The notes: generated by a model not told the origin, from the letters alone. A DNA stretch of 64,000 bases from Chitinophagales bacterium (GCA_013299105.1 JAAFJY010000001.1:204978-268977), one strand, 5' to 3'; positions 25,031 to 34,656 are shown, counted from the stretch's first letter. A program made the numbers and translations.

Positions 25031-25699
25031 ATGTCGTCAGCCCATCCATTCATTTCTTACCAGACCCAACATTTTTCGAAAGCAGAAAGCCTAGAGCGCA
25101 GTCGGGATTTTTACCACTACGCCAATCAACGCCGCACGGTCCGCGACTTTTCGGACCAGGCTGTCGAGCGGGAAGTCATCGAAAATATCCTCCTTACGGC
25201 TTCGACGGCTCCATCAGGCGCGCACAAACAACCCTGGACTTTTTGTGTGGTGAGCGATCTGGCTTTGAAAAAACAAATCCGTGAAGCAGCAGAAAAAGAA
25301 GAGTATGAAAGTTATCACGGTCGCATGAGCACCGAATGGTTGAGCGATTTAGCGCCCCTGGGTACCGATTGGCACAAACCTTTTCTGGAAATCGCACCTT
25401 ATTTAATTGTTGTTTTCCGCAAGGCTTATGACTTTGGAGCAGACCAAAAGCAGCACAAAAATTATTACGTCAACGAATCGGTAGGCATCGCTTGTGGGAT
25501 TTTGTTGGCGGCCATTCACCAGGCTGGGTTGGTGGCATTGACGCATACTCCCAGCCCAATGAATTTTTTGCAAAAAATATTGAATCGGCCTGAAAATGAA
25601 CGGCCTTTTCTCTTGGTCCCGGTCGGTTATCCGGCAGTTGATGCTCAAGTGCCAGACTTGCAACGCAAGGGACTGGATGAGATCGCGGTGTTTTATTGA
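25031..25699 (+). CDS. Nitroreductase-family flavoprotein
   Basis: A 222-residue FMN-dependent oxidoreductase. The N-terminal signature 'RRTVRDFSDQAVEREVIENILLTASTAPSGAHKQPWTFCVV' carries the RR.VRDF and PS..QPW flavin-binding positions, and 'NESVGIACGILLAAIHQAGL' is the second conserved helix. The tail is a substrate lid. Members reduce nitro compounds, quinones or dehalogenate aromatics (the iodotyrosine-deiodinase-like branch is close in length). The natural substrate is unknown. Its stop is three bases from the convergent aldehyde dehydrogenase stop. Confidence 0.88.
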   Translation: MSSAHPFISYQTQHFSKAESLERSRDFYHYANQRRTVRDFSDQAVEREVIENILLTASTAPSGAHKQPWTFCVVSDLALKKQIREAAEKEEYESYHGRMSTEWLSDLAPLGTDWHKPFLEIAPYLIVVFRKAYDFGADQKQHKNYYVNESVGIACGILLAAIHQAGLVALTHTPSPMNFLQKILNRPENERPFLLVPVGYPAVDAQVPDLQRKGLDEIAVFY

Positions 25700-25702
25700 G
25701 CG

Positions 25703-27154
25703 TCACTTGCTAAAAACCCCGTCCACCGTTCGCCAAATATCCAGCGGATTGCCATCTTGCAAGGCTTCGGGCAAGATACTTTGCGGGAAGTTTTGGTAAG
25801 AAACCGGACGGGCCCAGCGCTTGATGGCGTCCGAACCAACTGAAGTAAAGCGGCTGTCGGTAGTAGCTGGAAAAGGCCCGCCGTGGGTCATGGAAGCCAC
25901 CACTTCTACACCTGTAGGCACCCCGTTGACGATCACCCGGCCTGCTATTTCCGTGGCGCTTTGGACCAGGGCTGGGTTTTTTTGCAGGTCAGCTTCTGTT
26001 GCCATCAAAGTGAGGGTCAGTTGGCCTTCAAGGGCTTGTAAAACCTGGCCCAACTCCGCAGCATCTTTACATTTGATAATCAATGCATAAGGGCCAAAAA
26101 CCTCTTCGTGCAAAGTAGGATTTTGCATGAAAGTCTCCGCATCAACCAAGGCCAAAGCAGCTTTGGGTTGGATACCGCTCACCTCAGCTGCGGTTTGCCC
26201 CAAGAGGCCCAAACCAGGCTGGGCGAGGGCTTTTTCCAAGCCCACTGTATAATTTTTGTGAATACCCGCGTGCAACATCGGCGCAACCCCAATGCTGGGC
26301 ACTTCGCCGGCCCAGGTGCGGATAAAATGGTCCATCGCTTCGCCATCTACTCCCAACACAATGCCGGGTTTGGTGCAAAACTGTCCCATGCCCAGGGTGG
26401 CACTGGCAGCCAGTTGCTTGGCCAGGCTTTCGGCTTCCTGCTCCAGTTTTTCAGGCATCAACACCACCGGGTTCAAGCTGCCCATTTCAGCAAAAACGGG
26501 GATTGGCACTTTCCGATTGCGGGCGTATTCCACTAGGGCCATCCCGCCGTGCAAAGAGCCTGTAAAAGCTACGCCTTTGGTTTCAGGGTGCTCAACCAGG
26601 GCCTGACCCAAGGCAAAATCGCTGCCTGCAATATGTTGTACGACATGAGTTGGCAAATTGCAAGCCTGGGCCGCTTTTTGCATGGCCCCAAATACCATCG
26701 CCGAAGTGTCGGGATGCCCCGGATGCCCTTTGATCACCACTGGGCAACCCGCAGCCAAAGCAGAAGCAGTATCACCTCCCGCCGTAGAAAATGCAAAAGG
26801 GAAATTGCTGGCTCCAAACACCACCACTGGCCCCATCGGCACCAGCATTTTGCGTAAGTCTGGCCGAGGCGGGGTGCGCTCAGGTTGGGCACTGTCGATC
26901 ACCGCCTCCACCCAAGAGCCTTCACGCAACAGGTTTGCAAAGAGCTTGAGTTGATTGACCGTGCGGCCACGCTCACCCAATAATCGCGCTTCTGGCAAGT
27001 TAGATTCGCGCATGGCAGTTTGGATCAAATCGGGGCCAAGTGCTTCGATCTCTACTCCGATTTTTTCCAAAAATTCGGCCCTTTGTATGGGTGTTGTGTT
27101 GCGGTAAGTAGGGAAAACCGCAGCAGCCTGCACCATTGTATTGTGAACTTCCAT
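25703..27154 (-). CDS. Aldehyde dehydrogenase, probably 2,5-dioxopentanoate (ketoglutaric semialdehyde) type
   Basis: A 483-residue member of the aldehyde dehydrogenase superfamily. 'MVPMGPVVVFGASNFPFAFSTAGGDTASALAAGCPVVIKGHPGHP' contains the coenzyme site, 'FAEMGSLNPVVLMP' the general-base Glu, and 'GQFCTKPGIV' the catalytic Cys. The GSLNP and 'PGHPDTS' variants are typical of the NADP-type alpha-ketoglutaric semialdehyde dehydrogenases. The DapA-family gene directly upstream on the same strand fits this, because that pair converts 4-hydroxyproline-derived pyrroline intermediates to 2-oxoglutarate. The spacing is 27 bases. Confidence 0.85.
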   Translation of the reverse strand: MEVHNTMVQAAAVFPTYRNTTPIQRAEFLEKIGVEIEALGPDLIQTAMRESNLPEARLLGERGRTVNQLKLFANLLREGSWVEAVIDSAQPERTPPRPDLRKMLVPMGPVVVFGASNFPFAFSTAGGDTASALAAGCPVVIKGHPGHPDTSAMVFGAMQKAAQACNLPTHVVQHIAGSDFALGQALVEHPETKGVAFTGSLHGGMALVEYARNRKVPIPVFAEMGSLNPVVLMPEKLEQEAESLAKQLAASATLGMGQFCTKPGIVLGVDGEAMDHFIRTWAGEVPSIGVAPMLHAGIHKNYTVGLEKALAQPGLGLLGQTAAEVSGIQPKAALALVDAETFMQNPTLHEEVFGPYALIIKCKDAAELGQVLQALEGQLTLTLMATEADLQKNPALVQSATEIAGRVIVNGVPTGVEVVASMTHGGPFPATTDSRFTSVGSDAIKRWARPVSYQNFPQSILPEALQDGNPLDIWRTVDGVFSK

Positions 27155-27181
27155 GTGGATATAAGTTTGGGTGGACTGATG

Positions 27182-28090
27182 TTATAGGATAGGCAACACT
27201 GGGCGGGTAGCCAAACCATGTGCAATAATGCCCATGACTCGCTCGCGCTCGGCACCAGTCAAGGGCAAACGGGGAGCACGCACGTGTTCGGATCCAATGC
27301 CTGTGGCTTGTTCGGCAAGTTTGATGTATTGAACAAGTTTGGGATGAATATCCAGTTCGAGCAGGGGCAAAAACCAGCGGTAAATGGGCAAAGCCTCTTG
27401 GTAGCGACCAGCTTTAACGAGTTTTACGATCGTCACTGTTTCGGCAGGGAAGGCGCAAACCAAGCCCGCTACCAGGCCATTGGCCCCCATTAGCAATTCT
27501 TCCATCGTGAGGGTGTCTACGCCGCACAGGATGCTGAGGCGCGAACCAAAACGGTTGATCAGGCGCGTGACGTTGGATACATCGCGGGTCGATTCTTTGA
27601 CGGCCTGGATATTGGGTTCCTCGATCAGCTCGGCAAACATGTCAAGCGTGACTTCAATTTTGTAATCTACTGGATTGTTGTAAATCATGATTGGCAGGTC
27701 CACAGCTTGGGCTACAGTGCGAAAAAAAGTGGTGGTTTCGTGGTCGTCGGCCTTGTAGCGCATCGGGGGCAGCAACATCAGGCCATCGGCACCCCAAGTT
27801 TGGGCCAATTGTGCCTGGCGAATGGCCTCACGGGTCGAGCCCTCTGCAATGTTGAGGATGGTGGGCACTTTTCCTGCCACTCTTTCAACCGTGTATTTCA
27901 GGAGTTTTTCTTTTTCGTCCTGGGTAATGGTGCTGGCTTCGCCCAGAGAACCTCCAAGGATGATGCCACTGACTCCAGCAGCCAATTGTGCATCAAGGTT
28001 TTTGCCAACCAAGGGCAAATCGAGTTCGTCCTGAGCGGTAAACTTGGTCGTTACGGCAGGGAAGACACCTTCCCAAACAAAAGGAATCAT
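27182..28090 (-). CDS. DapA-family lyase/deaminase, probably hydroxyproline or sugar-acid catabolism
   Basis: A 302-residue class I aldolase barrel of the dihydrodipicolinate synthase family. Y137 in 'IMIYNNP' and the Schiff-base K165 in 'IQAVKESTRD' are present, as is 'GGSLGEASTITQDEKEKLL' near the N-terminus. Pairing with a ketoglutaric semialdehyde dehydrogenase points to 1-pyrroline-4-hydroxy-2-carboxylate deaminase rather than lysine synthesis; 5-dehydro-4-deoxyglucarate dehydratase is the alternative. No hydroxyproline epimerase or oxidase gene is in the window. Palindromic element D occupies the divergent spacer upstream. Confidence 0.82.
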   Translation of the reverse strand: MIPFVWEGVFPAVTTKFTAQDELDLPLVGKNLDAQLAAGVSGIILGGSLGEASTITQDEKEKLLKYTVERVAGKVPTILNIAEGSTREAIRQAQLAQTWGADGLMLLPPMRYKADDHETTTFFRTVAQAVDLPIMIYNNPVDYKIEVTLDMFAELIEEPNIQAVKESTRDVSNVTRLINRFGSRLSILCGVDTLTMEELLMGANGLVAGLVCAFPAETVTIVKLVKAGRYQEALPIYRWFLPLLELDIHPKLVQYIKLAEQATGIGSEHVRAPRLPLTGAERERVMGIIAHGLATRPVLPIL

Positions 28091-28113
28091 AGGTTTTATT
28101 GGTTTGCCAACAA

Positions 28114-28248
28114 AGTATTTGAGCTAAATTAAACTGGACTTATTTTGCTTTTGAGGTTGAGTAAAAAAAGAACACAACTTCCGTTCATCCAGTTGCTTTT
28201 CTTTTTTCACTCAACCCAAATCCGTCCACCTTATTTTTTTACGCTCCC
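28114..28248 (-). repeat. Dispersed palindromic element, copy D
   Basis: Full copy in the divergent spacer between the DapA-family and adenosine deaminase genes. Both inner arms carry TGGAC (GGTGGACGGATTT and ACTGGACTTATTT read inward). Confidence 0.85.
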
Positions 28249-28333
28249 AAAGCTAATGTTTTAAATTCATCGTGCAATCCGAAGTGAAAAAAGAAACCAG
28301 CCTTTGCCTATTTTTGCAGCGAAAATTACTGCC

Positions 28334-29803
28334 ATGAGAAATTCTATCGCCCTAGTATTTATTTTGCTGCTTTGTTGTCCTCTTTTAGCCCAAAACCGCA
28401 TTGAAAAATGTGCAAGCCGTTACCTTGAATCCATCCGAAATAAAGAGGCTGAACTCACTGCTTTTTTTCTCGACATGCCCAAAGGTGGTGACCTTCACCA
28501 CCATTTTGCAGGATCCGTATATGCCGAAAGCTTTGCTACTTTGGCTGTTTTGAGGCAAATGTGGCTCCACACTGCTACGCTAAAACTTGCCAATCAGCCT
28601 GGGACCGAGAGTGATTGGGTAAAAATCAGCGACTTGCAAAAATCAGGCACTTGGCCCGACTACCGCGATCGGCTTTTGCGCTTGTGGTCGGTTATGGACT
28701 TTCAGGCCGCAGAGAACAAACCTTCCTATGCACAGTTTTTCAACTCTTTTGGTCACTTTGGCCAAGTTGAAGATGACCTAGATGGCGGACTTTTGGAACT
28801 GAAAAAACGAGCCAAAGCCGAAAAAGTAGCCTACCTCGAAACCATGATGAAGCGGGTAAACTGCGGCCCTTTGCCCGAAAAATACAAAACGTACACAGCC
28901 CTTTTACAAAATTTGGCTCGCAATAACGAATCCGCAGCCTTGGACACCTTGCGCAGTTTATATCGTCAATTACGGACCCCTGGGCTCGAAAACTGTGTCC
29001 GCGATTTCAATGCCAATTTGAATGAGCGGCACCAGCGCCTTGGCATTGACGATGAAGAATTTACCCTGCGTTACCAAACCTATGTTTTGCGCATCAACGA
29101 CCCCATGTTTTTATATCGGCAGCTGATCGCTTCATTTTTGGCAGCAGAATGGAGTCCCTTGGTGGTGGGAGTCAACATTGTTGCGCCTGAGCACGATGAG
29201 ATTTCGATGAGCAATTACCAATTGCACATGTTGATGTTTAGGGTATGCACTGAATTTCATCCGACCGTGAAAAAGAGTTTGCACGCTGGTGAATTGACGC
29301 TGGGCTTGGTCAAGCCCGAAGACCTACATTGGCACATTACTTCAGCAGTGCAGACCGCAGGTGCAAATCGCATTGGGCATGGCGTAGACCTGGCGCATGA
29401 ATTGAACAGCGGTGTTTTGCTACGCCAAATGGCTCAGCAAGGCATTGCAGTAGAGATCAACCTGAGTAGCAATGCTTTTATCTTAGGCATAAAAGGTTCT
29501 GCACATCCGATCAGCATGTACCTTCGAGCAGGGGTGCCCTTGGTCATCAGCACCGACGATGCTGGTGTTTTGCGCAGCAACCATACTGCTCAATTTGTGC
29601 AGTTGGCGCAGCAATACCCCCAAATCACTTACGCTGAGACAAAGAAAATGGTGTTCAACAGCATCCAGTACAGTTTTCTGGACGAAGTAGAAAAGCAGAG
29701 CTTGTTGCAAAACCTTGCTGTGGATTTTCAGGTTTTCGAGGCGAAATGGGGCGAAAATGCCCATCGACTCAAGCGGAACGAGGCAGTGAAAAGTAAAAAG
29801 TAG
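28334..29803 (+). CDS. Secreted adenosine deaminase-family protein
   Basis: A 489-residue metal-dependent deaminase when started at the ATG at 28334, which opens a signal peptide ('MRNSIALVFILLLCCPLLAQ'). 'MPKGGDLHHHFAGS' supplies the first metal ligands, 'HAGELTLG' and 'NRIGHGVDLAHE' the next ligand positions, and 'LVISTDDAGVLRSNHTAQF' the late Asp pair. A long helical insert follows the HxH motif, as in the ADGF/CECR1 growth-factor-like deaminases. It probably removes the amino group from extracellular adenosine for nucleoside salvage. Its 3' end overlaps the convergent histidine kinase gene by 35 bases. Confidence 0.87.
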   Translation: MRNSIALVFILLLCCPLLAQNRIEKCASRYLESIRNKEAELTAFFLDMPKGGDLHHHFAGSVYAESFATLAVLRQMWLHTATLKLANQPGTESDWVKISDLQKSGTWPDYRDRLLRLWSVMDFQAAENKPSYAQFFNSFGHFGQVEDDLDGGLLELKKRAKAEKVAYLETMMKRVNCGPLPEKYKTYTALLQNLARNNESAALDTLRSLYRQLRTPGLENCVRDFNANLNERHQRLGIDDEEFTLRYQTYVLRINDPMFLYRQLIASFLAAEWSPLVVGVNIVAPEHDEISMSNYQLHMLMFRVCTEFHPTVKKSLHAGELTLGLVKPEDLHWHITSAVQTAGANRIGHGVDLAHELNSGVLLRQMAQQGIAVEINLSSNAFILGIKGSAHPISMYLRAGVPLVISTDDAGVLRSNHTAQFVQLAQQYPQITYAETKKMVFNSIQYSFLDEVEKQSLLQNLAVDFQVFEAKWGENAHRLKRNEAVKSKK

Positions 29804-31832
29804 CCCCGCTGCCCGAATCGCTGTGAGCCCAGATGCGACCCCCATTTTTTTCGATAAAATCTTTGCAAAGGATCAATCCCAGTCCCACACCTTTTTCGTT
29901 TCTGGTGCCTGGAGTAGAGCTTACTTTGTCAAAAAGCTTGCTCATTCGTTCCCTTGAAATTCCTCCTCCTTGGTCTTTTATCGAAAGGATCACTTCTTCT
30001 AATTTCACTTCGTGCTGAACGGAAACCCTTTTCCCTTGTGGGCTGAACTTCAGGGCGTTATCAATCAAGTTTTTCAAAACCAAGCCGACCATTTCTTTGT
30101 CGGCAAAAACCGTAAGTGAAATGGGCACACTGTCGTAAGCCAATTCTACAGCTTTGTCGCGTGCCTGAGACTTCAGTTGGCTAATGCTTTCTAAAGCCAG
30201 GTTTTGGAGGTCGAAGCTTTCGCGTTGAACTTGTACACCCTCCAACTGACTATGTGCCCAACTCAAGAGATTTTCTACCAGGTAATTGGTAGTGCTTACA
30301 TTTTTGGCCAATTGTGGAATCAATGCTTTGAACTCCTCGTTGCTGTAATCGCCTTCATTGACCAGTTTCAGAATATCCTGTAACAGGCTCAAAGGCTTGC
30401 GCAAGTCTTGTGAAACGATCGAAAAAATCCGTGTTTTTACGCTATTCAGCTCCTCTAACTCGGTATTTTTTTGTTCCAGTTCGGCCTGTTGTCGCGAAAT
30501 TTCTTCCGTCTTAGCATTTAATTGTTGTAAGGCGCGGTCCTTGGTTTGACGGCTGCGCTGGGTAAAGTAAATGGTAGCGCCACTCAAAAGCAGCGCCAGG
30601 ATCAGAATCGCAGTCCACCAGCGTTGTTGTTGGATGCGTTTTTCACTAATCAAATCCCTGCGCTCTTGCTGTAGTTTGAGTTCCTTTTCCCTTTGTTCAA
30701 ATTCGAATCCGGCTTCTAATTCGGCTAGCCGGCGCTCATTTTCTTGGTTGAAAAGACTGTCCTTAAATTCGGTATTGATTTCTTTGAATTCCAGTGATTT
30801 GGCAAAATTCCCCTGGCGTTTATATATTTTGTACAAGACATCTGCGGCCTGTTGCGCTTCTTCCAAACGTTGGTTGTCGTTGGCAATTTTAAAGCTGCTT
30901 TCAGCTAGTGACAAGGCGCTTTGAACATTTCCACTTTCCAAGGACATTTCAGCCAGGTTCACTTTTACCAAAGCCTGGATGTTTAAGTTTTTACTACGCT
31001 CAGCATACTCCAAGCTTTTTTGGAAATAAACCCTGGCTTTTTCCGGGTTATTCAACTTGCGATAGGCCAATCCCATGGCGTGATAATCGCGCGCCAAAAA
31101 GCTGATTCTCGTGAGGCGGGTATTGATTTCAATAGCTGTTGGGATGTATTCAAGTGCTTTTTTGTATTGGTCTTGTTCCAAAAAATTTAAGCCCAAATTG
31201 GTATGAATCAAGGCCAGTTCATTTGCGAACCCCTCTTTTTTGGCGATGGCTAGCCCCTGAAATAAATACTCATTTGATTTTTGATATTGTTTCAAGTGCC
31301 GAAAAGAAACACCAAGATTATTGAAGCATACGCAGATGCCTTGGGGATTTTTCAGCTGTTGCTCAATCAGCAAAGCCTTCATAAAATAGTTGATGGCTTT
31401 GTTTTGTTTACTCAAGTAACCATAAACAGCACCAATGCGACGAGTAGCAAGCGCCTGACCAGCCAAATCACCAGCTGCATCGCTAGTTTGCACGGCTTGG
31501 TCAAGGGTTTCCAAGGCTTGATCAATTTCACCCTTCGAGTACAGCGAAATCCCAATGATTTGCAGGGCTTCTCCCTGGCCCTTGGTGTAGTTCAAGGTTT
31601 GAGCGAGGCGGTAAGCGCGGTTGGCGAGCAACTGGCAACTGTCTTGATTAAAGAAACTGTAAGCGTTGGCACATTCGTTGAGTAAGCGTACAAAGCTGGT
31701 GTCTTTGCGATTGCCTGCTTTGCGATCCAATTTTTTGATTGCCAGGGACAAACTATCTGCCAGCTTTTGTTGAGCAGCGAGCCCTGATACAAAAGCACAG
31801 AAAATTCCGAGCACAATCAATTTACGAATCAT
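29769..31832 (-). CDS. TPR sensor kinase lacking the phospho-acceptor histidine
   Basis: A 687-residue membrane sensor. A signal peptide (1-20) is followed by about 360 residues of TPRs in the periplasm, a membrane segment near 405-425 ('WWTAILILALLLSGATIYF'), a coiled coil and a kinase core. The dimerisation box reads 'IFSIVSQDLRKPLSLLQ': the expected His is Gln (residue 475, codon CAA). The ATP-binding half is complete, with 'LKNLIDNALKFSP' (N box), 'IKDQGGGIS' (G1) and 'GVGLGLILCKDFIEKNGGRIW' (G2). The protein may bind ATP but not phosphorylate itself in the normal way. No response regulator is adjacent; the closest is the LytTR gene at 35.4 kb. Confidence 0.85.
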   Translation of the reverse strand: MIRKLIVLGIFCAFVSGLAAQQKLADSLSLAIKKLDRKAGNRKDTSFVRLLNECANAYSFFNQDSCQLLANRAYRLAQTLNYTKGQGEALQIIGISLYSKGEIDQALETLDQAVQTSDAAGDLAGQALATRRIGAVYGYLSKQNKAINYFMKALLIEQQLKNPQGICVCFNNLGVSFRHLKQYQKSNEYLFQGLAIAKKEGFANELALIHTNLGLNFLEQDQYKKALEYIPTAIEINTRLTRISFLARDYHAMGLAYRKLNNPEKARVYFQKSLEYAERSKNLNIQALVKVNLAEMSLESGNVQSALSLAESSFKIANDNQRLEEAQQAADVLYKIYKRQGNFAKSLEFKEINTEFKDSLFNQENERRLAELEAGFEFEQREKELKLQQERRDLISEKRIQQQRWWTAILILALLLSGATIYFTQRSRQTKDRALQQLNAKTEEISRQQAELEQKNTELEELNSVKTRIFSIVSQDLRKPLSLLQDILKLVNEGDYSNEEFKALIPQLAKNVSTTNYLVENLLSWAHSQLEGVQVQRESFDLQNLALESISQLKSQARDKAVELAYDSVPISLTVFADKEMVGLVLKNLIDNALKFSPQGKRVSVQHEVKLEEVILSIKDQGGGISRERMSKLFDKVSSTPGTRNEKGVGLGLILCKDFIEKNGGRIWAHSDSGSGATFYFSLPRSA

Positions 31833-31993
31833 GGTAGTGCGGTACAGGGTTCTAAATAGATTTTTTGGGGTGAAATTGGAATAGGATGGGCTTTTGCTTT
31901 TTTAAGCAGTAAAAATAAACCTGAATGTGATTGTAAGTTCTTTTCGCCTACAAATTACATCATTTTCTGGTAAAAACTTGGTCTAGACGATTA

Positions 31994-32680
31994 CTACAAA
32001 TCAACTATTTCAAGTTGCTTGATGGTTTGTTCAAACCACTTCACTGGAGCCTGCGTTTTGTCACCAGTACGGGTGTCGCACTTGAAAAACAAATAGTACA
32101 ACTGAACATTGCTTTCGATGCGCCGAAGTAATTTTTGAAACCGCGCCTGCCCCTGTTCATGCTGGTGATAGAGGTGCTCCATGCGCCAAGAATAATAAGC
32201 TTCATCGTGCAATTCTGTGATGTCTAAAATCACTTGGTCATCACAATAGTTTTGTAAAAATTGGCGAGCCAAAACGCTATGGTGCCGGGTCCAATCCCGC
32301 GGAGAACCTTTGTGTTCAATGTTTTTGAAGGTATCATGGACATAGGCAATGACTCGTAGCCGGTAGCGGTCATTAGCCGATAGGCTGAGCCGGTCAACAT
32401 TGTCCAGTACCTCAATTACGTGTTTATACACTTCTCCTTCGGGATGCCCATAGCGAGGTGATCCCCACATCAGGCCTTCCTGAAAGGCTGGGATACTCAA
32501 CAACTCGAACTCCAGCGGATTTTCGGGTTGCAACTCACTATAAAAATCAACTTCAGGAGCAAAGCTGGTCAGCATGGATGCATCAAACTTTTGTGTGGCA
32601 AAGATAGGGCTTTCCTGGGCAAGACTAGTCATTGATGATAAAAATTGCGTGGAGTTTATGGGGCTTACTTTTTTTGACAT
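31994..32680 (-). CDS. HD-domain protein
   Basis: A 228-residue cytoplasmic protein with an HD-type metal-dependent phosphohydrolase-like core: a first His around 'YGHPEGEVYKHVIEVLDN', the HD pair in 'VIAYVHDTFKNIEH', and later His/Asp residues in 'TRHHSVLAR' and 'ELHDEAYYSW'. Such domains hydrolyse phosphate esters of nucleotides or other small substrates. The ATG at 32680 is chosen because the four codons before it add nothing family-like. It has no operon partner. Confidence 0.72.
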   Translation of the reverse strand: MSKKVSPINSTQFLSSMTSLAQESPIFATQKFDASMLTSFAPEVDFYSELQPENPLEFELLSIPAFQEGLMWGSPRYGHPEGEVYKHVIEVLDNVDRLSLSANDRYRLRVIAYVHDTFKNIEHKGSPRDWTRHHSVLARQFLQNYCDDQVILDITELHDEAYYSWRMEHLYHQHEQGQARFQKLLRRIESNVQLYYLFFKCDTRTGDKTQAPVKWFEQTIKQLEIVDL

Positions 32681-32867
32681 TACAATGTGCAACCAAGCTA
32701 CTCAGATGTGTGTTAAAATGCTGTTAAATGGGCTTAAACCCGTAACAAGAGGTTAAAAAAATGGGTTTTTAAATCAAAGTGTCGGAGTTTCGTCACATTT
32801 GAGTTGACCCGCTTCATTTTTGGCCTTAACTTGAAGGTGATTTTACAACAAAAACCAACAACTCATC

Positions 32868-33995
32868 ATGAAAAATTGGCTTGCTCTTGTTCTTTCAGGA
32901 ATCATCGGTGGGGTCGTAACCCTGGCCGGAGCACAGTATTTCATCAATCGTCAAGCACCTCAGCAAGATACACCTCTTGCGATAGCCCGTCAGGTCAACC
33001 AAACCCGTGCGGTAGTAAGCAGTGTCCCGTTCGACTTCGTTGCTGCCGCTCAAAAGGCCACCCCCTCGGTGGTCAACATCAATACCAAGGTGGCCCGTAG
33101 CAACCGAGAGATGGGTTTTCCTTTTTTCAATCGAGGTGGAGAATCGCCCTATGGTGAAGGTGCTGGTTCTGGTGTGATTTACAGCGAAAACGGTTACATC
33201 ATAACCAATAACCATGTAATCGAAAACGCCAGTGAAATCACTGTTACCACCAACGACAATCGCAAATTCAAAGCTGAACTGATCGGTACGTACAAGAATA
33301 CCGATCTGGCCGTATTGAAAATAGATGCATCAGGTCTTATCCCTGCCGAATTGGGCAATTCTGATGAGGTGCAGATCGGTCAATGGGTTTTGGCAGTGGG
33401 CAATCCACTGGAGCTGGCTTCTACCGTTACCGCTGGTATCGTGAGTGCCAAAGGTCGCAACATTGAACTGTTGGGCAGGGGTGCAGCTATCGAAGCTTTC
33501 ATCCAAACCGACGCCGCCGTAAACCCTGGCAACAGTGGTGGGGCCCTGATGGACGCAACCGGCAAATTGGTGGGCATCAATACTGCCATTGCCACCCGTA
33601 CGGGCTATTTTCAAGGCTACAGTTTTGCCATTCCGGTGAATCTGGTGCGCAGGGTAGTAGACGACATCATCAAGTTCGGAGATTACAAGCGTCCTTTCCT
33701 AGGGGTTGAAATCGCGGATTTGGACAGCGAATTGGCCAAAGAACTCAATGTGGAAGCCAGCCAGGGGGTGGTCATCGCCCGTGTAGAACCCGGTGGCTCC
33801 GCTGATTACGCAGGTCTGATGAGCGATGACGTGGTCGTAGGCATTGACGGCCTGGACGTGAAATCCATGCCCCAACTGCAAGAAGTGATTGGTCGCGCCA
33901 AAGTGGGCGATACCGTCGTGCTGAAAGTATTGCGCAAGTCCAAAACGTTGAGCATCCCTGTCAAACTGAAAGAAAAGAAAGAAACAGATAAATAA
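32868..33995 (+). CDS. HtrA/DegP-family serine protease
   Basis: A 375-residue envelope protease. Residues 1-24 are an uncleaved anchor or signal ('[19 protein letters not shown]'). The trypsin-like domain has H116 ('[13 protein letters not shown]'), D146 ('[10 protein letters not shown]') and S223 ('NPGNSGGAL'). One PDZ domain follows (about 275-370), starting '[11 protein letters not shown]', while Escherichia coli DegP has two. With one PDZ domain and an N-terminal membrane segment it resembles DegS-type or generic Bacteroidota HtrA proteins. It degrades or refolds damaged envelope proteins. Two terminators follow. Confidence 0.93.
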   Translation: MKNWLALVLSGIIGGVVTLAGAQYFINRQAPQQDTPLAIARQVNQTRAVVSSVPFDFVAAAQKATPSVVNINTKVARSNREMGFPFFNRGGESPYGEGAGSGVIYSENGYIITNNHVIENASEITVTTNDNRKFKAELIGTYKNTDLAVLKIDASGLIPAELGNSDEVQIGQWVLAVGNPLELASTVTAGIVSAKGRNIELLGRGAAIEAFIQTDAAVNPGNSGGALMDATGKLVGINTAIATRTGYFQGYSFAIPVNLVRRVVDDIIKFGDYKRPFLGVEIADLDSELAKELNVEASQGVVIARVEPGGSADYAGLMSDDVVVGIDGLDVKSMPQLQEVIGRAKVGDTVVLKVLRKSKTLSIPVKLKEKKETDK

Positions 33996-34007
33996 GGCTG
34001 GCTTGGA

Positions 34008-34037
34008 CAAGCCGCTGGTATCCGCAGCGGCTTGTTT
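34008..34037 (+). terminator. Hairpin after htrA
   Basis: CAAGCCGCT pairs with AGCGGCTTG, followed by only three T residues; a weaker first terminator. Confidence 0.6.
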
Positions 34038-34065
34038 AAAGTTGGTTTTTCGTTTTGTTTTGAGG

Positions 34066-34099
34066 CGTCTGTCCTGTTTTTGGGGCAGACGTTTTTTTT
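34066..34099 (+). terminator. Rho-independent terminator after htrA
   Basis: CGTCTGTCC pairs with GGGGCAGACG across TGTTTTT and is followed by eight T residues. Confidence 0.8.
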
Positions 34100-34656
34100 C
34101 AAGGGCGTCCTGTATTTAAATTAACGTGAGTTGTTCAGGTTTGTTTGGTATGTTTTTTGACATACGAGTAGATGACATACGGTAGATGATTTATAGGCTC
34201 GCTGGAGAGATTTGTCGTGATTTAGATTATCATTTGCACGGTTTGAGATTTTTGAAATTTTTAATTGATAAAACTTTGCCTGTTCTCTGGAATAAACCCT
34301 TGAAACCAATCTTTTACTCAGCATTCGTAAGTTCTCAATCCACTGAAGATCCATTTACGCGTTACAAACGCATGTAAGATGGTTCCGGTCAGAGACCGTG
34401 AACCAACGTCAATTGAGCGTTGTGCTGGTGTCGGGTCTCCTGACCGACACCGGTCTTGCGCACGTTTGTAACGTACTTACGAGAACTTGTCATTGTTGCC
34501 CACACAAAGAAAGTTACTTGCTGAAATGCGGGTTGAGAACTTACCCAATTCATGTTAAATTAAGGTATTACCAGCTTGTTTTTGAATTAACTCTGCGATT
34601 CCAGCCCCAAGTCATTCTTTTCAAACCCTCAACTTGTCAACTATTCACTACCACCC
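34100..34656. other. Intergenic region with short repeats and nested hairpins
   Basis: No gene is supported. It contains a GACATACG-type string ending in TAGGCTCGC (34153-34205), which resembles 41612-41672, and a cluster of nested hairpins (34324-34490). The last 160 bases, up to the DtxR-family stop, show nothing recognisable apart from a short TCAAC-rich string. Confidence 0.55.
34324..34490. repeat. Nested hairpin cluster
   Basis: An outer pair CGTTACAAACG (34360) / CGTTTGTAACG (34463) encloses three consecutive hairpins: GGTTC.GGTC/GACC.GAACC (34381-34404), CAACG/CGTTG (34404-34422) and GGTGTCGG/CCGACACC (34427-34451). Part of it recurs inverted at 4855-4905. Confidence 0.65.
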
